A DNA stretch of 28,067 nucleotides. Source: a virus. Location: positions 1 to 28,067 of the IMG/VR virus record IMGVR_UViG_3300010354_000474. One strand, written 5' to 3'. The notes under the pieces were generated by a model. The model was not told where the DNA came from and searched no databases. It saw nothing but the letters and a program-made list of their open reading frames with translations. Shown one piece after another: positions 1-8,954 of this stretch (within the stretch, counting starts at the first letter, position 1; each line of letters starts with the position of its first letter). The position numbers were made by a program, and so were the translations under genes.

Positions 1-1
1 A

Positions 2-205
2 AATAAGGATGGTAAAAAATTATCAGTAATAAAAGACAAGTTAAAAGAATATCGTAAATGTGGATTAGAAAAAGATGGAGAGATGTCATACGAAAATTTA
101 GTTTTCAAATTCTTGAGAAGATCCGGGCATGTAGAAAAGTTATTTAATACTCAAAATAAAATTTTAGACAAAGAATTATCAGTAGAAACCAATAACCTAA
201 ACTAA
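2..205 (+). CDS. C-terminal end of an unknown protein (5' end outside window)
   Basis: The reading frame is open from the first bases of the window to a TAA at 203-205, so 67 residues of a longer protein are visible. It is Lys/Leu-rich and probably helical, with a central part reading YENLVFKFLRRSGHVEKLF. I do not recognise a family. The same strand and the short gap to the next gene place it with the phage late genes that follow. It could also be a complete small protein starting at an internal Met (the MSYENL position), but the open frame upstream makes truncation by the window edge more likely. Confidence 0.55.
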   Translation, partial: NKDGKKLSVIKDKLKEYRKCGLEKDGEMSYENLVFKFLRRSGHVEKLFNTQNKILDKELSVETNNLN

Positions 206-213
206 CATATTTA

Positions 214-232
214 AGTTTATTTTTATTAAAAA
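214..232 (+). repeat. 19-base intergenic repeat, copy 1
   Basis: The sequence AGTTTATTTTTATTAAAAA occurs here and again, identically, at 9864-9882. Both copies lie in intergenic DNA just upstream of a + strand gene (277 and 9907). AT-richness makes chance matches easier, but 19 identical bases at two equivalent positions is notable. It could be part of a promoter or a weak hairpin. Confidence 0.4.
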
Positions 233-256
233 AATAACTAATTCCATTCTGTAATA

Positions 257-264
257 TATTTATA
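257..264 (+). promoter_or_regulatory. Candidate late promoter element TATTTATA
   Basis: TATTTATA lies 12 bases before the ATG at 277 and belongs to a set of similar elements in front of late genes in this window. No mapped transcription start is available, and AT-rich DNA gives chance matches. Confidence 0.4.
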
Positions 265-276
265 TATAAAAAATTT

Positions 277-456
277 ATGGCAACAATTAATGCTAATGAC
301 TTTTACCAGTATTCTATTGACATACTTGGTAATTTTAGTGGAGGCACTGCGGCACCAGGTCAAACTGCTCCACACCCAATAACATATGTTGATGGTGATG
401 TCATAAACGATTTGAGCGCCATCACTATTGGTGGATTTAATGGATTAAATAATTAA
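277..456 (+). CDS. Small unknown protein, 59 aa
   Basis: This is a complete ATG-to-TAA frame of 59 residues. It has a candidate TATTTATA promoter element 12 bases upstream. The protein starts MATINANDFYQYSIDILGNF and is rich in Gly, Asn, Ala and Thr with no charged clusters, membrane segment or signal peptide. I do not recognise it. Its place at the head of the structural gene block suggests a small virion or assembly factor, but that is only context. The gap to the next gene is 18 bases, consistent with co-transcription. Confidence 0.6.
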   Translation: MATINANDFYQYSIDILGNFSGGTAAPGQTAPHPITYVDGDVINDLSAITIGGFNGLNN

Positions 457-474
457 AAATATAATCAAAATAAC

Positions 475-1680
475 ATGGGACGATTAAAACCTATTGGAAG
501 TGAAAAATTGGAAGGTCAGGCAAAAATAAACAGAATGTTAGAAATTGCCAGATTTAATGAAAACATTCCAAGTAATTTGAATGAAACGGCTAGAAGTGAA
601 TATGATATAAATTTAGCCGATGGTAATAAATATGAGATTGTGAAAGAAAGACAAGGTTACATTATAAAAAGAATGATTTCCGAATCGCAGTCTGAATATA
701 TAGAACCTATGAAAAATAGAAAATACTATTCATCTTATTCACAAGCATTCAAAAGATTAAATTTGTTAGCGGGAGAATTAAATAGATTGAATGAAAATGA
801 AGAAGGTATTTCTTTATTTGGAGAACAAAAGAAATTCGTTTTACGGACACCTAAACCTGCCCCGCAAGATATTCAACCTGAACCTGCAGCACCCGCACCT
901 CCACCAGTACCTTCACCTGAATTACCTCCGTCACCTGTCGGAGATGAAGGTGGAATTCCTGATATGGGTGGTGATGAAATGATACCACCATCTGATGATA
1001 TGGGTGGTGATGAAATGATGCCACCATCTGATGATATGGGAATGGAAGGTCCTGACAATGGAGAACAAGTTTCATTTAGGACAATACAAAAATTGACTGG
1101 TAAGTTAACTCAGAAAATAAGAGTATTGGACAGTGAAGAAGGGATGACTTCCGAAGACATAAAGTATGTAATTAATATGGTATTATCTTCTTTGGATTTA
1201 AAAAGTTTATCTGAAGAAGATAAAGAAGATATATTAGGTAAGTTTGAAGAAGATTCTGAATCAGAAGAATTTGGAATGGAGGATATTACAAGTGATACTG
1301 AAGTTGAAGATATTCAATCTGATATGGATATTCCCGTTGATTCTGATGAGGGTGAAATGGCGGAAAGTTTCTACGAAGGAATTTTTGCGGAATCAAAAGT
1401 AGACAAAGTGTTATCAAAATATTTTGAACTAACTAAAAAAGAAATTTTAGAACACAAAAACAAAAGACAAAATAGACTTCAGGAAAGAAAACATATCGCT
1501 AAGAAAAAAATGAATGAAGTGATGGATTTATGTGAAACTATAGAGCAAGAATTGGCCTCTCACAAATTTTTGGAAGAAAACGCTAATTTCCATTTTATTG
1601 GAAAAACAAATAAGAAAAATTTAATTTTTGAGAAGAATGGGGAACAAAGAAAAATTACACCCAAAGGTTTTGTGATATGA
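475..1680 (+). CDS. Acidic, proline-rich unknown protein (likely virion-associated), 401 aa
   Basis: No known family is recognised. Residues 1-120 are mixed charge. Residues about 125-195 are low complexity, rich in Pro, Ala, Asp and Met, and carry a tandem 12-residue repeat (DMGGDEM-PPSD). Residues about 195-300 are strongly acidic. The last 100 residues are Lys-rich and probably helical, ending in FEKNGEQRKITPKGFVI. A similar Pro/Ala/DMGG-rich stretch is present in the tail of the portal protein in this window. The stop overlaps the next start as ATGA (1677-1680), so translation of the two is probably coupled. Position just upstream of terminase and portal suggests a head or packaging role, which is inference. 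Confidence 0.75.
   Translation: MGRLKPIGSEKLEGQAKINRMLEIARFNENIPSNLNETARSEYDINLADGNKYEIVKERQGYIIKRMISESQSEYIEPMKNRKYYSSYSQAFKRLNLLAGELNRLNENEEGISLFGEQKKFVLRTPKPAPQDIQPEPAAPAPPPVPSPELPPSPVGDEGGIPDMGGDEMIPPSDDMGGDEMMPPSDDMGMEGPDNGEQVSFRTIQKLTGKLTQKIRVLDSEEGMTSEDIKYVINMVLSSLDLKSLSEEDKEDILGKFEEDSESEEFGMEDITSDTEVEDIQSDMDIPVDSDEGEMAESFYEGIFAESKVDKVLSKYFELTKKEILEHKNKRQNRLQERKHIAKKKMNEVMDLCETIEQELASHKFLEENANFHFIGKTNKKNLIFEKNGEQRKITPKGFVI
961..1032 (+). repeat. Two tandem 36-base in-frame repeats
   Basis: Units 961-996 and 997-1032 differ at one base and encode DMGGDEM(I/M)PPSD; a third partial copy begins at 1033. The unit length is a multiple of three, so copy number can change without a frameshift. 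Confidence 0.85.
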
Positions 1681-2072
1681 GTTATTTGATTTATGTAAAT
1701 GGTTTAGGTCCTAATTACAAAGGTGATAACATTTATGAATTCATTTTCTCAAATACTTTGAATGTGTTTGGTGAAAACTGGGAAAGTAGACCTTGTAATC
1801 AATACCCACAACCACCTGAAATAAAATATATCAAAAAAGTAGGAGTTTTGAAAAATACTGACATAGAGTTGGAATTGATTCAAAACTCCGATTTTTTTTC
1901 TATGATGGACGCTATGGATGATGTTGTCGCACTAGCGTGGGAAAAAGATGAATACGAAACTAAAAAACGATTGGTATTCAGATTTGGAGAGGAGGAACAA
2001 ATAATAAAAGATAAACTCTATGAACGAGATCTTATCTTAGAATTTGAAAAAAATTTAGTATATGAAATCTAA
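1677..2072 (+). CDS. Unknown phage protein, 131 aa
   Basis: The frame starts MSYLIYVNGLGPNYKGDNIY and has mixed helix and strand character with an acidic C-terminal half. There is no signal peptide or membrane segment. I do not recognise a family. It overlaps the previous stop by ATGA and the next gene's start (2062) by 11 bases, so three consecutive genes (475, 1677, 2062) are probably translated as a coupled set. Its regular amino-acid composition and clean overlaps support a real gene with a conserved role in the head or packaging block. Confidence 0.75.
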   Translation: MSYLIYVNGLGPNYKGDNIYEFIFSNTLNVFGENWESRPCNQYPQPPEIKYIKKVGVLKNTDIELELIQNSDFFSMMDAMDDVVALAWEKDEYETKKRLVFRFGEEEQIIKDKLYERDLILEFEKNLVYEI

Positions 2073-2880
2073 AGAAAGAATTTCGGATTTAATGAAACGG
2101 GGGTTGTCAAGAAAGACAATATCAAAGTTAACTGAACAAGATATTGAAACTTTATATTCTAAACTCTTAGTAGAACAAGTAACTGAAATACCAACCAAGA
2201 AAACTTACAAGGTTGGACCTAAAGGTGGTAAGGTAGGTAATGTGGTTATTAGTCAAGATCCAAATACAAAAGAAGTAATGGTGACCGCAGAAGGAGGAGA
2301 GATGAGAGAAGATATGGAGGATTCTATGAATTTTGAAAAGGGTCAAAGAACTCAACAACCACACCAAGTTGGACCTTCTACTGACGATGGGTTTGGAAAT
2401 TATGGTGATGGCACTGGAGAAGTTGGTGAAGGTAGAAAAAAGAAAAAAAAATACAATCCATGGGCGATTTGCACATCTCAATTATCTGATGAGTTTGGCA
2501 CATCTGAAAGAAGCGAGTGGTCAAAAACTCAAATGAGAAAATATGAAAGATGTGTAAAAGATGTCAAAAAATCTTTGACAGAAGGGAAAAATCCTGTATC
2601 TTTGTTTTTGGAACAACAATTAACTAAAATTGTTATGAAACATTTACCACCAAAAATGACTAAAGGAGATTTAATGAAAATGATAAATGAAGCGCCTGCA
2701 GCGCCATCAGTAAAACCGGCAACCAAACCAACCACTAAACCTACAACTAAACCTACAACTAGACCAAATCCTTTCAAAAATCCAAATCCTGGAGAGAATC
2801 CCGCACCAAAAGCAGTTTCTCCTGAAGATGCAAAAGAAAAGGTTATTGATGTCATTATGAACATTCTTCAAAATAATTAA
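2062..2880 (+). CDS. Unknown modular protein with NPWAICTS motif and TKPT repeats, 272 aa
   Basis: The N-terminal part (residues 1-45) is a Lys/Arg/Leu-rich helical leader containing LTEQ and LLVEQ, possible prohead-protease sites of the (I/L)-x-E type. A basic stretch at about residues 128-142 leads into NPWAICTSQ, followed about 35 residues later by YERCVKDVKK. I recall this Cys-containing basic module recurring in other marine T4-like phage proteins. Residues about 218-236 are TKPT repeats, followed by a Pro/Asn-rich linker and a helical tail. No enzyme motif is visible. An internal or head-associated protein is possible; the function is unknown. Confidence 0.7.
   Translation: MKSKERISDLMKRGLSRKTISKLTEQDIETLYSKLLVEQVTEIPTKKTYKVGPKGGKVGNVVISQDPNTKEVMVTAEGGEMREDMEDSMNFEKGQRTQQPHQVGPSTDDGFGNYGDGTGEVGEGRKKKKKYNPWAICTSQLSDEFGTSERSEWSKTQMRKYERCVKDVKKSLTEGKNPVSLFLEQQLTKIVMKHLPPKMTKGDLMKMINEAPAAPSVKPATKPTTKPTTKPTTRPNPFKNPNPGENPAPKAVSPEDAKEKVIDVIMNILQNN
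2713..2766 (+). repeat. In-frame TKPT codon repeats
   Basis: Twelve-base units such as aaacctacaact encode (A/T)TKPT-type repeats forming a Thr/Lys/Pro linker in the surrounding gene. Confidence 0.75.
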
Positions 2881-2881
2881 A

Positions 2882-4162
2882 ATGAAAAGAAAAATTAAAG
2901 AACAAATAACATATGGAGACAGACCAGAAAGGATGGACCCTAATTTGGAAAGAAAATTAGGTGACCCTGAAGGTTTATACTCTCAAAATCCTGCAATGAG
3001 AAAAGGAGTTGCTGATGTCCAAAGATTAGTAAGTGATAGGTTCCAAAAAGTCGCTCAGAAATTGAGCGATGTTACAGGTATAGAAGATTTAAGTTCAAGA
3101 CAAGTTCAAGGTATGGTTTTCCAAGAGATGATGGCAAAACTACCAAGGATTATGCAAATTGAAAGAAGACATAAAGAAGAACTTGAAATTTTAGCGGTAG
3201 ATGCGGCGTTAGAAGAAACACAAACACCAAGTAATGTTTATCAAATAGATGCGACATTATCATCCCCAAGTACCGCAGGATTTAGAATGCAACCCCAAAG
3301 ACCTCAGGAACCCGAGGAACCTGAAAGTCAAGAGATGGATTTTCCGTCATTTGACGTGGAAGATTTATCTGATGAAGAAAAATTCGAATTAGAAAAACAC
3401 AAGAGAAATATAATAAATGCAATTGTCCAAGGAGCCGCAAAAAAGGGTCATTATTTATTTCAAAAACCAGAAATAAAAAGTCGTTTGGATGCAATTGACC
3501 CATCATTATATGGAGATTATTTAGGAATTATGGCAATAAATGATTTCCTATATTTTTCTATGGAACAAATGATAGAGATGATGAGTCAAAGTGGTCAGGG
3601 AATTGCAGGAAAAGTTGAATTGGATGATGCTGATGAAGAAGAACAGGAAGATGGTATTGATACAAAAATAGTTGCGAATGGTTTAATATTTCCAATACTA
3701 TGTCATGAAGTTATCAAAGGTATTGAAGAGGCGAAGGCAAGACATGGACTACCTGATACTCCTGAAATGAGGCAAAGAGTTATGGGACAGACTGATGTAT
3801 TATCTAATGAACCAATGCAACTCAGAATAGGACCTGAAATAGTAGAAAAAATCAGATTTGCACTTCCTGATGAAATGTATGATGAAGACAATAAAGGTCT
3901 GATAAATTTTTTCCATGTTGTTTTATATAAATTACCTGCAAAGGAATTTTTGGAAATCATAGGTAATATCATATCGGAAAATGAATCAAGACTTCAAAAA
4001 GGAAAAGACAGGTTCAGAGAATTAATGCAAGACGCACAAGAATTGAAAACTGAATTTGAAGAGTATAAAGAAGAACAGGGTATTGAGCCGGATGAAGATG
4101 ATGAAGAAGATATTGATGATTTCCTGAAAAGCATTGGAATTGACCCAATAGGTCTTAATTAG
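2882..4162 (+). CDS. Unknown acidic head/packaging-block protein, 426 aa
   Basis: The frame begins MKRKIKEQITYGDRPERMDP and follows the previous stop by one base. It is largely helical. Residues about 40-105 contain long amphipathic helices (QRLVSDRFQKVAQKL; ERRHKEELEILAVDAALEE), residues about 135-170 are Pro/Glu-rich, and the last 90 residues are very acidic. I recognise no domain. The N-terminal IKEQ fits the (I/L)-x-E prohead-protease consensus but could be chance. The stop TAG shares a base with the GTG start of the terminase gene, suggesting coupled translation and a packaging or head-related function. Confidence 0.75.
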   Translation: MKRKIKEQITYGDRPERMDPNLERKLGDPEGLYSQNPAMRKGVADVQRLVSDRFQKVAQKLSDVTGIEDLSSRQVQGMVFQEMMAKLPRIMQIERRHKEELEILAVDAALEETQTPSNVYQIDATLSSPSTAGFRMQPQRPQEPEEPESQEMDFPSFDVEDLSDEEKFELEKHKRNIINAIVQGAAKKGHYLFQKPEIKSRLDAIDPSLYGDYLGIMAINDFLYFSMEQMIEMMSQSGQGIAGKVELDDADEEEQEDGIDTKIVANGLIFPILCHEVIKGIEEAKARHGLPDTPEMRQRVMGQTDVLSNEPMQLRIGPEIVEKIRFALPDEMYDEDNKGLINFFHVVLYKLPAKEFLEIIGNIISENESRLQKGKDRFRELMQDAQELKTEFEEYKEEQGIEPDEDDEEDIDDFLKSIGIDPIGLN

Positions 4163-5928
4163 TGAATTCAAAAGAACAACTTATAATTGAAGCTACGAAG
4201 TGTATGAAGGATACTCCTTATGCACTTCGTACTTATTTACAGACATATGATAATACAGTATCAAGATATGTCCCTTTAGATTTATTTCCTGACCAAGTTT
4301 CATTAATTAATGATTATGAGGAACATAATGAAAACATTGCCCTAAAATACAGACAAGCTGGAGTATCAACTGTAACCGCTGCTTGGGCATCCAAAAGGAT
4401 AGTTTTTGCAAAAAAGAACAAACCTGAAAAAATTCTAATTATCGCCAATAAACTTGATACGGCCATGGAAATGGCCAATAAAGTTAGGGCGTTTACAGAA
4501 CAATGGCCATCATGGGTAGGTGTTGGATTTTCACAGGAAAAAAACTCACAAAGACATTTCAAACTAACAAATGGATGTGAAGTAAAGGCGGTTGCAACTT
4601 CAAAAGATGCGCTTCGAGGTTATACTCCAACAATACTTATTTTTGACGAAGCGGCATACATTGAAGCCGACTCTGACTTCTGGGCGGCTTGTATGGCGTC
4701 CCTATCTACGGGAGGTAAAGTAATTGTTGTATCAACACCAAATGGATATGATGCAATCTATTATGAAATATATGACCAAGCATTACGAAATCAAAATGAT
4801 TTTAAAATAACCGAAATGTTTTGGTATCGAGACCCTCGATATACCAAAGATTTATATATGGTGAAAACCAAAGACCTGATTCATTACCTACTGAATCGAG
4901 ATGATTACAAACATGAAGAAGTTATTGATCTTTCAACTGAAAATCCATACGATAGAGATTTAGATAGAGTCAAAGATTTAATTTCACAAGGATACAAACC
5001 ATGTTCGAGTTGGTTTGAAGGTATGGTTAAAAAATTGAAGTACGACAAACGAAAAGTTGCGCAAGAATTGGAATGTAACTTTTTGGGGTCAGGAGACAAT
5101 GTATTTGACTCTGAAATGCTACAAAACATTTCAAGAAATATGTTGAAAGAACCCCAAGCCAAAATGATGGGTGGGTCACTTTGGATATTTAAGGAACCTG
5201 AAAATGGTCATAAGTATGTTATGGGTGTTGACGTTTCAAGAGGAGATTCAGAAGATTTTTCATCAATAGAAATAATAGATTTTGACGCAAGGGAACAGGT
5301 TTTTGAATATGTTGGAAAAGTTCCTCCTGATGTTCTTGCAGAAATCGCATATAAGTGGGGTGGCATGTATAACGCATATTGTGTTATAGATTTGACTGGT
5401 GGTATGGGAGTATCTACGGCTAGAAAGATGCAAGAGATGAATTATCAGAGTGGATTTTATATTGATGGTGTAGATACTCAAAATAAGTGGAAGTATGACC
5501 CAAAAATGAATGATAAAATTCCCGGTATAAATTTTAATAGTAAAAGAGTTCAAATCATATCATCATTTGAAGAAGCGATGAGACATGGTTTTAAAGTTTA
5601 TTCTTCACGACTATATAATGAAATGAATACATTCATTTACATTAATGGAAGACCTGACCATCAAAAAGGTCATCACGATGATTGCATAATGGGAATATCA
5701 ATGGCGATATTTGTTGCCGAAAAATCTTTTCAATCGTTAGAAAAAGTTACAAATCACACTAAAGCGATGTTGAATTCTTGGTCAACGGTTATGAATGAGA
5801 ATAAAAATACTTCAGAATTTTTCAATCCCATGATTCCTCAAATGGGAAGACCAAATGAAATGTATAATAATGGACCGAGCAAAAAAGATTATGAAACTTA
5901 TGGTTGGTTGTTTGGCGCTCGAAGATAA
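4162..5928 (+). CDS. terL: Terminase large subunit (T4 gp17-like)
   Basis: This is the DNA-packaging motor ATPase and nuclease that docks on the portal and pumps DNA into the prohead. The ATPase domain shows a Walker A variant YRQAGVST (residues 63-70), Walker B ILIFDEA with D162/E163, and the coupling motif STPNG (191-195). The C-terminal RNase H-like nuclease domain shows acidic residues at GVDVSRGD (D357), CVIDLTGG (D410) and HHDDCIMG (D506/D507). The length of 588 aa is close to T4 gp17 (610 aa). Walker A lacks the classical Lys, but RQ-x-G-x-ST forms are common in terminases. The start is a GTG overlapping the preceding TAG. In T4 the sheath and tube genes follow gp17; here portal comes next. 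Confidence 0.95.
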   Translation: MNSKEQLIIEATKCMKDTPYALRTYLQTYDNTVSRYVPLDLFPDQVSLINDYEEHNENIALKYRQAGVSTVTAAWASKRIVFAKKNKPEKILIIANKLDTAMEMANKVRAFTEQWPSWVGVGFSQEKNSQRHFKLTNGCEVKAVATSKDALRGYTPTILIFDEAAYIEADSDFWAACMASLSTGGKVIVVSTPNGYDAIYYEIYDQALRNQNDFKITEMFWYRDPRYTKDLYMVKTKDLIHYLLNRDDYKHEEVIDLSTENPYDRDLDRVKDLISQGYKPCSSWFEGMVKKLKYDKRKVAQELECNFLGSGDNVFDSEMLQNISRNMLKEPQAKMMGGSLWIFKEPENGHKYVMGVDVSRGDSEDFSSIEIIDFDAREQVFEYVGKVPPDVLAEIAYKWGGMYNAYCVIDLTGGMGVSTARKMQEMNYQSGFYIDGVDTQNKWKYDPKMNDKIPGINFNSKRVQIISSFEEAMRHGFKVYSSRLYNEMNTFIYINGRPDHQKGHHDDCIMGISMAIFVAEKSFQSLEKVTNHTKAMLNSWSTVMNENKNTSEFFNPMIPQMGRPNEMYNNGPSKKDYETYGWLFGARR

Positions 5929-5959
5929 TTCCTATTATAAAATAATGTAAAATTACAAC

Positions 5960-5967
5960 TATTTATA
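5960..5967 (+). promoter_or_regulatory. Candidate late promoter element TATTTATA
   Basis: TATTTATA sits in the 68-base gap between terminase and portal, 29 bases before the portal ATG. Confidence 0.4.
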
Positions 5968-5996
5968 TTATTGATAATAGTAATTAAAATTGCTTT

Positions 5997-8930
5997 ATGG
6001 AAGATAATAAAAATAATTTAACAGTTTGGCAGAGATTGTCCAAAACATTGGGCCCCAATTCTTTAATGAATCAGGACTATCCCATATTCAAATTAGATAA
6101 GAAGGAAATACTCAGAACTCAGAACAAACAAGATTATGAAAGAGAAAAGTTAGAGGCACAACAAACTTTTTATCTTGCAAATCAATGGGCGAAAGTCGAG
6201 AACAATTTATATTCACAAGCAATATATTACGAACCATCAAGATTGTCTGCTCAATATGATTATGAATCTATGGAGTTCACACCCGAAATATCTGCCGCAC
6301 TTGACATTTACGCAGAAGAATCTACAACAACAAATGAAGATGGTTTTATATTACAAATATATTCTGAATCAAAAAGAATAAAGGCGGTTCTTGCCGACTT
6401 ATTCAACAATGCTTTGGATATAAATACAAACCTTCCAATGTGGACAAGAAACACTTGTAAGTATGGTGACAATTTTGTTTATTTAAAATTAGACCCTGAA
6501 AGGGGAATTGTTGGATGTCAACAACTTCCCACAATTGAAATAGAAAGACATGAGATAGGAGTTGATAAGAAAATATCTGTTGACATCACCAAGAAAAATG
6601 ACAAAGACAAAAAGGCTTTACATTTTACTTGGAAGAATAAAAATATGGAATTTCAGTCTTGGGAAATAGCCCATTTCAGATTATTAGGTGATGATAGAAA
6701 ACTTCCGTATGGTACGTGTTTAAAATATGACACGAAAATAGATACTGAATTTGGAGTTAAAGAAATTAAAGACATTCAAAAGGATGATTTAGTTTGGTCA
6801 TTTGATATAAATACAGAAACCAAGGTGTTATCTAAAGTATTGGACACCGTAAATTCAGGTAGTAAAATTTGTTATCAAATACACACTAAACATAATTTTA
6901 TTGAATCGTCTGAAGAACATAAAATTATGGTTTTCAACGAAAATAAATTTATATATAAAAATACTTTGGATTTAAAAGTCGGAGATTTACTGGTAATTGA
7001 TAACGTCAAAGGTAAAACAAAAAGTACACCTATAGATAAAACCAACCCAGAAGAAAATAAAAATGGATGGTTTAATTCGGTTGACTTAATACCTGATTTT
7101 GTGGATGAGGAATTCGCAAGATTTTTTGGATTTATGATTGGGGACGGGTGGATTTCCAACACAGGTGTTTACTTTGCGTTATCAGAGTATGATGAACTTA
7201 ATGATTTTTATATAGGAATTTTAAATAAGTACTCTAAAAATCCGGTTAAAATAATTGAGGTCAACGGAAAAGAAACACAATGTATGGTTTGGTCCAAATG
7301 TTTAAAAACAATATTGGAACGAATGGGTTTTAACGGTAATGCCCATACTAAGAGGATACCCGAATGGGCTTATTATTCTGATGTTAAAATTCAAAAAGCT
7401 TTACTTGAAGGATTAATAGATGCTGATGGTTGGATTACACAAGATAAATGGTCAACACATTTGAATATTGAATTGTGTAATGATTCTTTAGTGAAAGATG
7501 TGAAAACATTATGTCAAAAAATAGGATACAAAACAGGTTCAGTCAGAAAAAGAGAGCCAAGAAAAAATGTTATAATTGAAGGTAGAGAAATAAAATCTAC
7601 TAATCCATCATTTTCACTAACCTTTTATGATACTTTATTAGAACAAACTAAAAAACATGATAATGTCAACCGTAAAACAAAAAATTATATTTTAGAACCA
7701 ATTACTAAAATAATTGAAGTTGGAGAATTTGAAACTTATGATATCTACGTAGAAAACGAAAATCATAATTTTTATGCAAATGGTATTGTGGTTCACAATT
7801 CTATGTTGGAAAAAGCAAGAAGAATATGGAAACAACTTTTATTATCTGAGGATGCTATGTTGATATATAGAACGTCAAGAGCACCCGAAAGACGAATATT
7901 TAAGGTATTTGTGGGAAACATGGACGATAATGATGTTGAGGCATATGTACAGCGTGTTGCAAATAAGTTTAAACGAGAACAAATTGTTGACAGTAAAACA
8001 GGAAATGTTGATATGAGGTTTAATCAAATGGCGGTTGACCAAGATTATTTTGTTCCTGTTAGAGACCCTGCAGCACCAAGTCCAATTGAAACATTACCAG
8101 GAGCACAGAATCTTTCAGAAATTGCTGATATTGAATATATTCAAAAAAAGTTATTAACCGCTCTAAGGGTTCCAAAAGCGTTTTTAGGGTTTGAAGAAGT
8201 TGTTGGTGATGGAAAGAATTTATCTCTACAAGATATTAGATTCGCAAGAACAATCAATAGGATACAAAAAAGTATGATTCAAGAATTAAATAAAATTGCA
8301 ATCGTACATTTGTTTTTATTGGGATATGAAGATGAATTATCAAACTTTACATTAGGATTGACAAATCCATCTACTCAAGCAGATTTATTAAAAATTGATG
8401 TTTGGAAAGAAAAAGTTTTGTTATATAAAGATTTGGTTATGGATCCAGGTAATGGTATTCAGGCAACATCATCTACATGGGCTAAGAAACATATTTTTGG
8501 TTGGTCTGACGAGGAAGTCAGATTGGATTTACAACAACAAAGAATAGAAAGAGCCGTTGGTGAAGAATTGAAAGCAACTGCAACTGTAATCACCAAAACA
8601 GGTTTATTCGATACATTAGACAAATTGTATGGTTCTCAAACAGGAGGAACCGCAACCGCGGCCGCATCCACAGAGACACCTGAAGGTATGGAGGCATTCT
8701 CACCACCAGGTGATATGGGTGGTGGAGAATCACCACCGCCACCGCCAGCGGCACCTGAAGAAGCTCCGCCAGCAGAAGCACCTGCGTTGGCTCCTGAAAG
8801 TAAAATGAATAATTTAAATATGTTAGTTGAATATAACTTAATAGAAGGTTCAAAAACTATAGATTTAGGACAAGGTCAAAATTCTTTATCAAAAATTTCA
8901 GAACAACTGGATAAGTTATTAAATACGTAA
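5997..8930 (+). CDS. 20: Portal protein (T4 gp20-like) interrupted by an intein
   Basis: The portal forms the dodecameric ring at the unique head vertex through which DNA enters and leaves, and it nucleates prohead assembly. Residues 1-240 and 602-977 match gp20-type portals: the N-terminal part has the SMEFTPEISAALDIYAEE segment, and the halves join at LPYGT / SMLEKARRIWKQL, a conserved portal motif. Residues 241-601 are an intein (listed separately). After splicing the protein would be 616 aa against 524 for T4 gp20. The excess is mostly a Pro/Ala-rich C-terminal tail (about residues 880-935) followed by a short helical end. The upstream gap carries a candidate late promoter. Without splicing the portal would be split in a core region, so splicing must be efficient for phage viability. 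Confidence 0.95.
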   Translation: MEDNKNNLTVWQRLSKTLGPNSLMNQDYPIFKLDKKEILRTQNKQDYEREKLEAQQTFYLANQWAKVENNLYSQAIYYEPSRLSAQYDYESMEFTPEISAALDIYAEESTTTNEDGFILQIYSESKRIKAVLADLFNNALDINTNLPMWTRNTCKYGDNFVYLKLDPERGIVGCQQLPTIEIERHEIGVDKKISVDITKKNDKDKKALHFTWKNKNMEFQSWEIAHFRLLGDDRKLPYGTCLKYDTKIDTEFGVKEIKDIQKDDLVWSFDINTETKVLSKVLDTVNSGSKICYQIHTKHNFIESSEEHKIMVFNENKFIYKNTLDLKVGDLLVIDNVKGKTKSTPIDKTNPEENKNGWFNSVDLIPDFVDEEFARFFGFMIGDGWISNTGVYFALSEYDELNDFYIGILNKYSKNPVKIIEVNGKETQCMVWSKCLKTILERMGFNGNAHTKRIPEWAYYSDVKIQKALLEGLIDADGWITQDKWSTHLNIELCNDSLVKDVKTLCQKIGYKTGSVRKREPRKNVIIEGREIKSTNPSFSLTFYDTLLEQTKKHDNVNRKTKNYILEPITKIIEVGEFETYDIYVENENHNFYANGIVVHNSMLEKARRIWKQLLLSEDAMLIYRTSRAPERRIFKVFVGNMDDNDVEAYVQRVANKFKREQIVDSKTGNVDMRFNQMAVDQDYFVPVRDPAAPSPIETLPGAQNLSEIADIEYIQKKLLTALRVPKAFLGFEEVVGDGKNLSLQDIRFARTINRIQKSMIQELNKIAIVHLFLLGYEDELSNFTLGLTNPSTQADLLKIDVWKEKVLLYKDLVMDPGNGIQATSSTWAKKHIFGWSDEEVRLDLQQQRIERAVGEELKATATVITKTGLFDTLDKLYGSQTGGTATAAASTETPEGMEAFSPPGDMGGGESPPPPPAAPEEAPPAEAPALAPESKMNNLNMLVEYNLIEGSKTIDLGQGQNSLSKISEQLDKLLNT
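6717..7799 (+). mobile_element. Intein with LAGLIDADG homing endonuclease, 361 codons
   Basis: The element encodes portal residues 241-601. Splicing signals are complete. The first residue is Cys241 (CLKYDTKIDT). Block B is SSEEHKI with His308. Block F is around YDIYVENENHNFYANG (582-595). Block G is GIVVHN ending in His600-Asn601, with Ser602 as the nucleophile of the C-extein. Between them lie two LAGLIDADG motifs, FGFMIGDGWI (about 378-387, Asp383) and LEGLIDADGWI (470-480, Asp477), with both acidic residues kept. The endonuclease is therefore probably active and would copy the element into intein-free portal genes. Insertion in a conserved functional motif is typical for inteins. Boundaries follow directly from motif and extein continuity. 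Confidence 0.95.
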
Positions 8931-8938
8931 TATTTATA
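8931..8938 (+). promoter_or_regulatory. Candidate late promoter element TATTTATA
   Basis: TATTTATA begins directly after the portal stop and ends 16 bases before the ATG at 8955. An overlapping T4-like TATAAATA is also present at 8940-8947, 7 bases before that ATG, so either could be the functional element. Confidence 0.45.
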
Positions 8939-8954
8939 ATATAAATAGAATAGC

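Noticed and set aside
851-1075. His/Pro-rich minus-strand frames opposite the 475 gene
   Set aside because: They mirror the GAT/GGT repeat region, have no leader or neighbours in that direction, and overlap a well-supported gene.
4348-4371. Terminase Walker A (YRQAGVST) lacks the usual Lys, suggesting a dead ATPase
   Set aside because: RQ-x-G-x-ST variants are common in active phage terminases, and Walker B, coupling motif and nuclease acids are intact.
6717-7799. The portal insert as a group I intron or inserted free-standing gene
   Set aside because: The reading frame is continuous through both junctions and has protein-splicing motifs at both ends.
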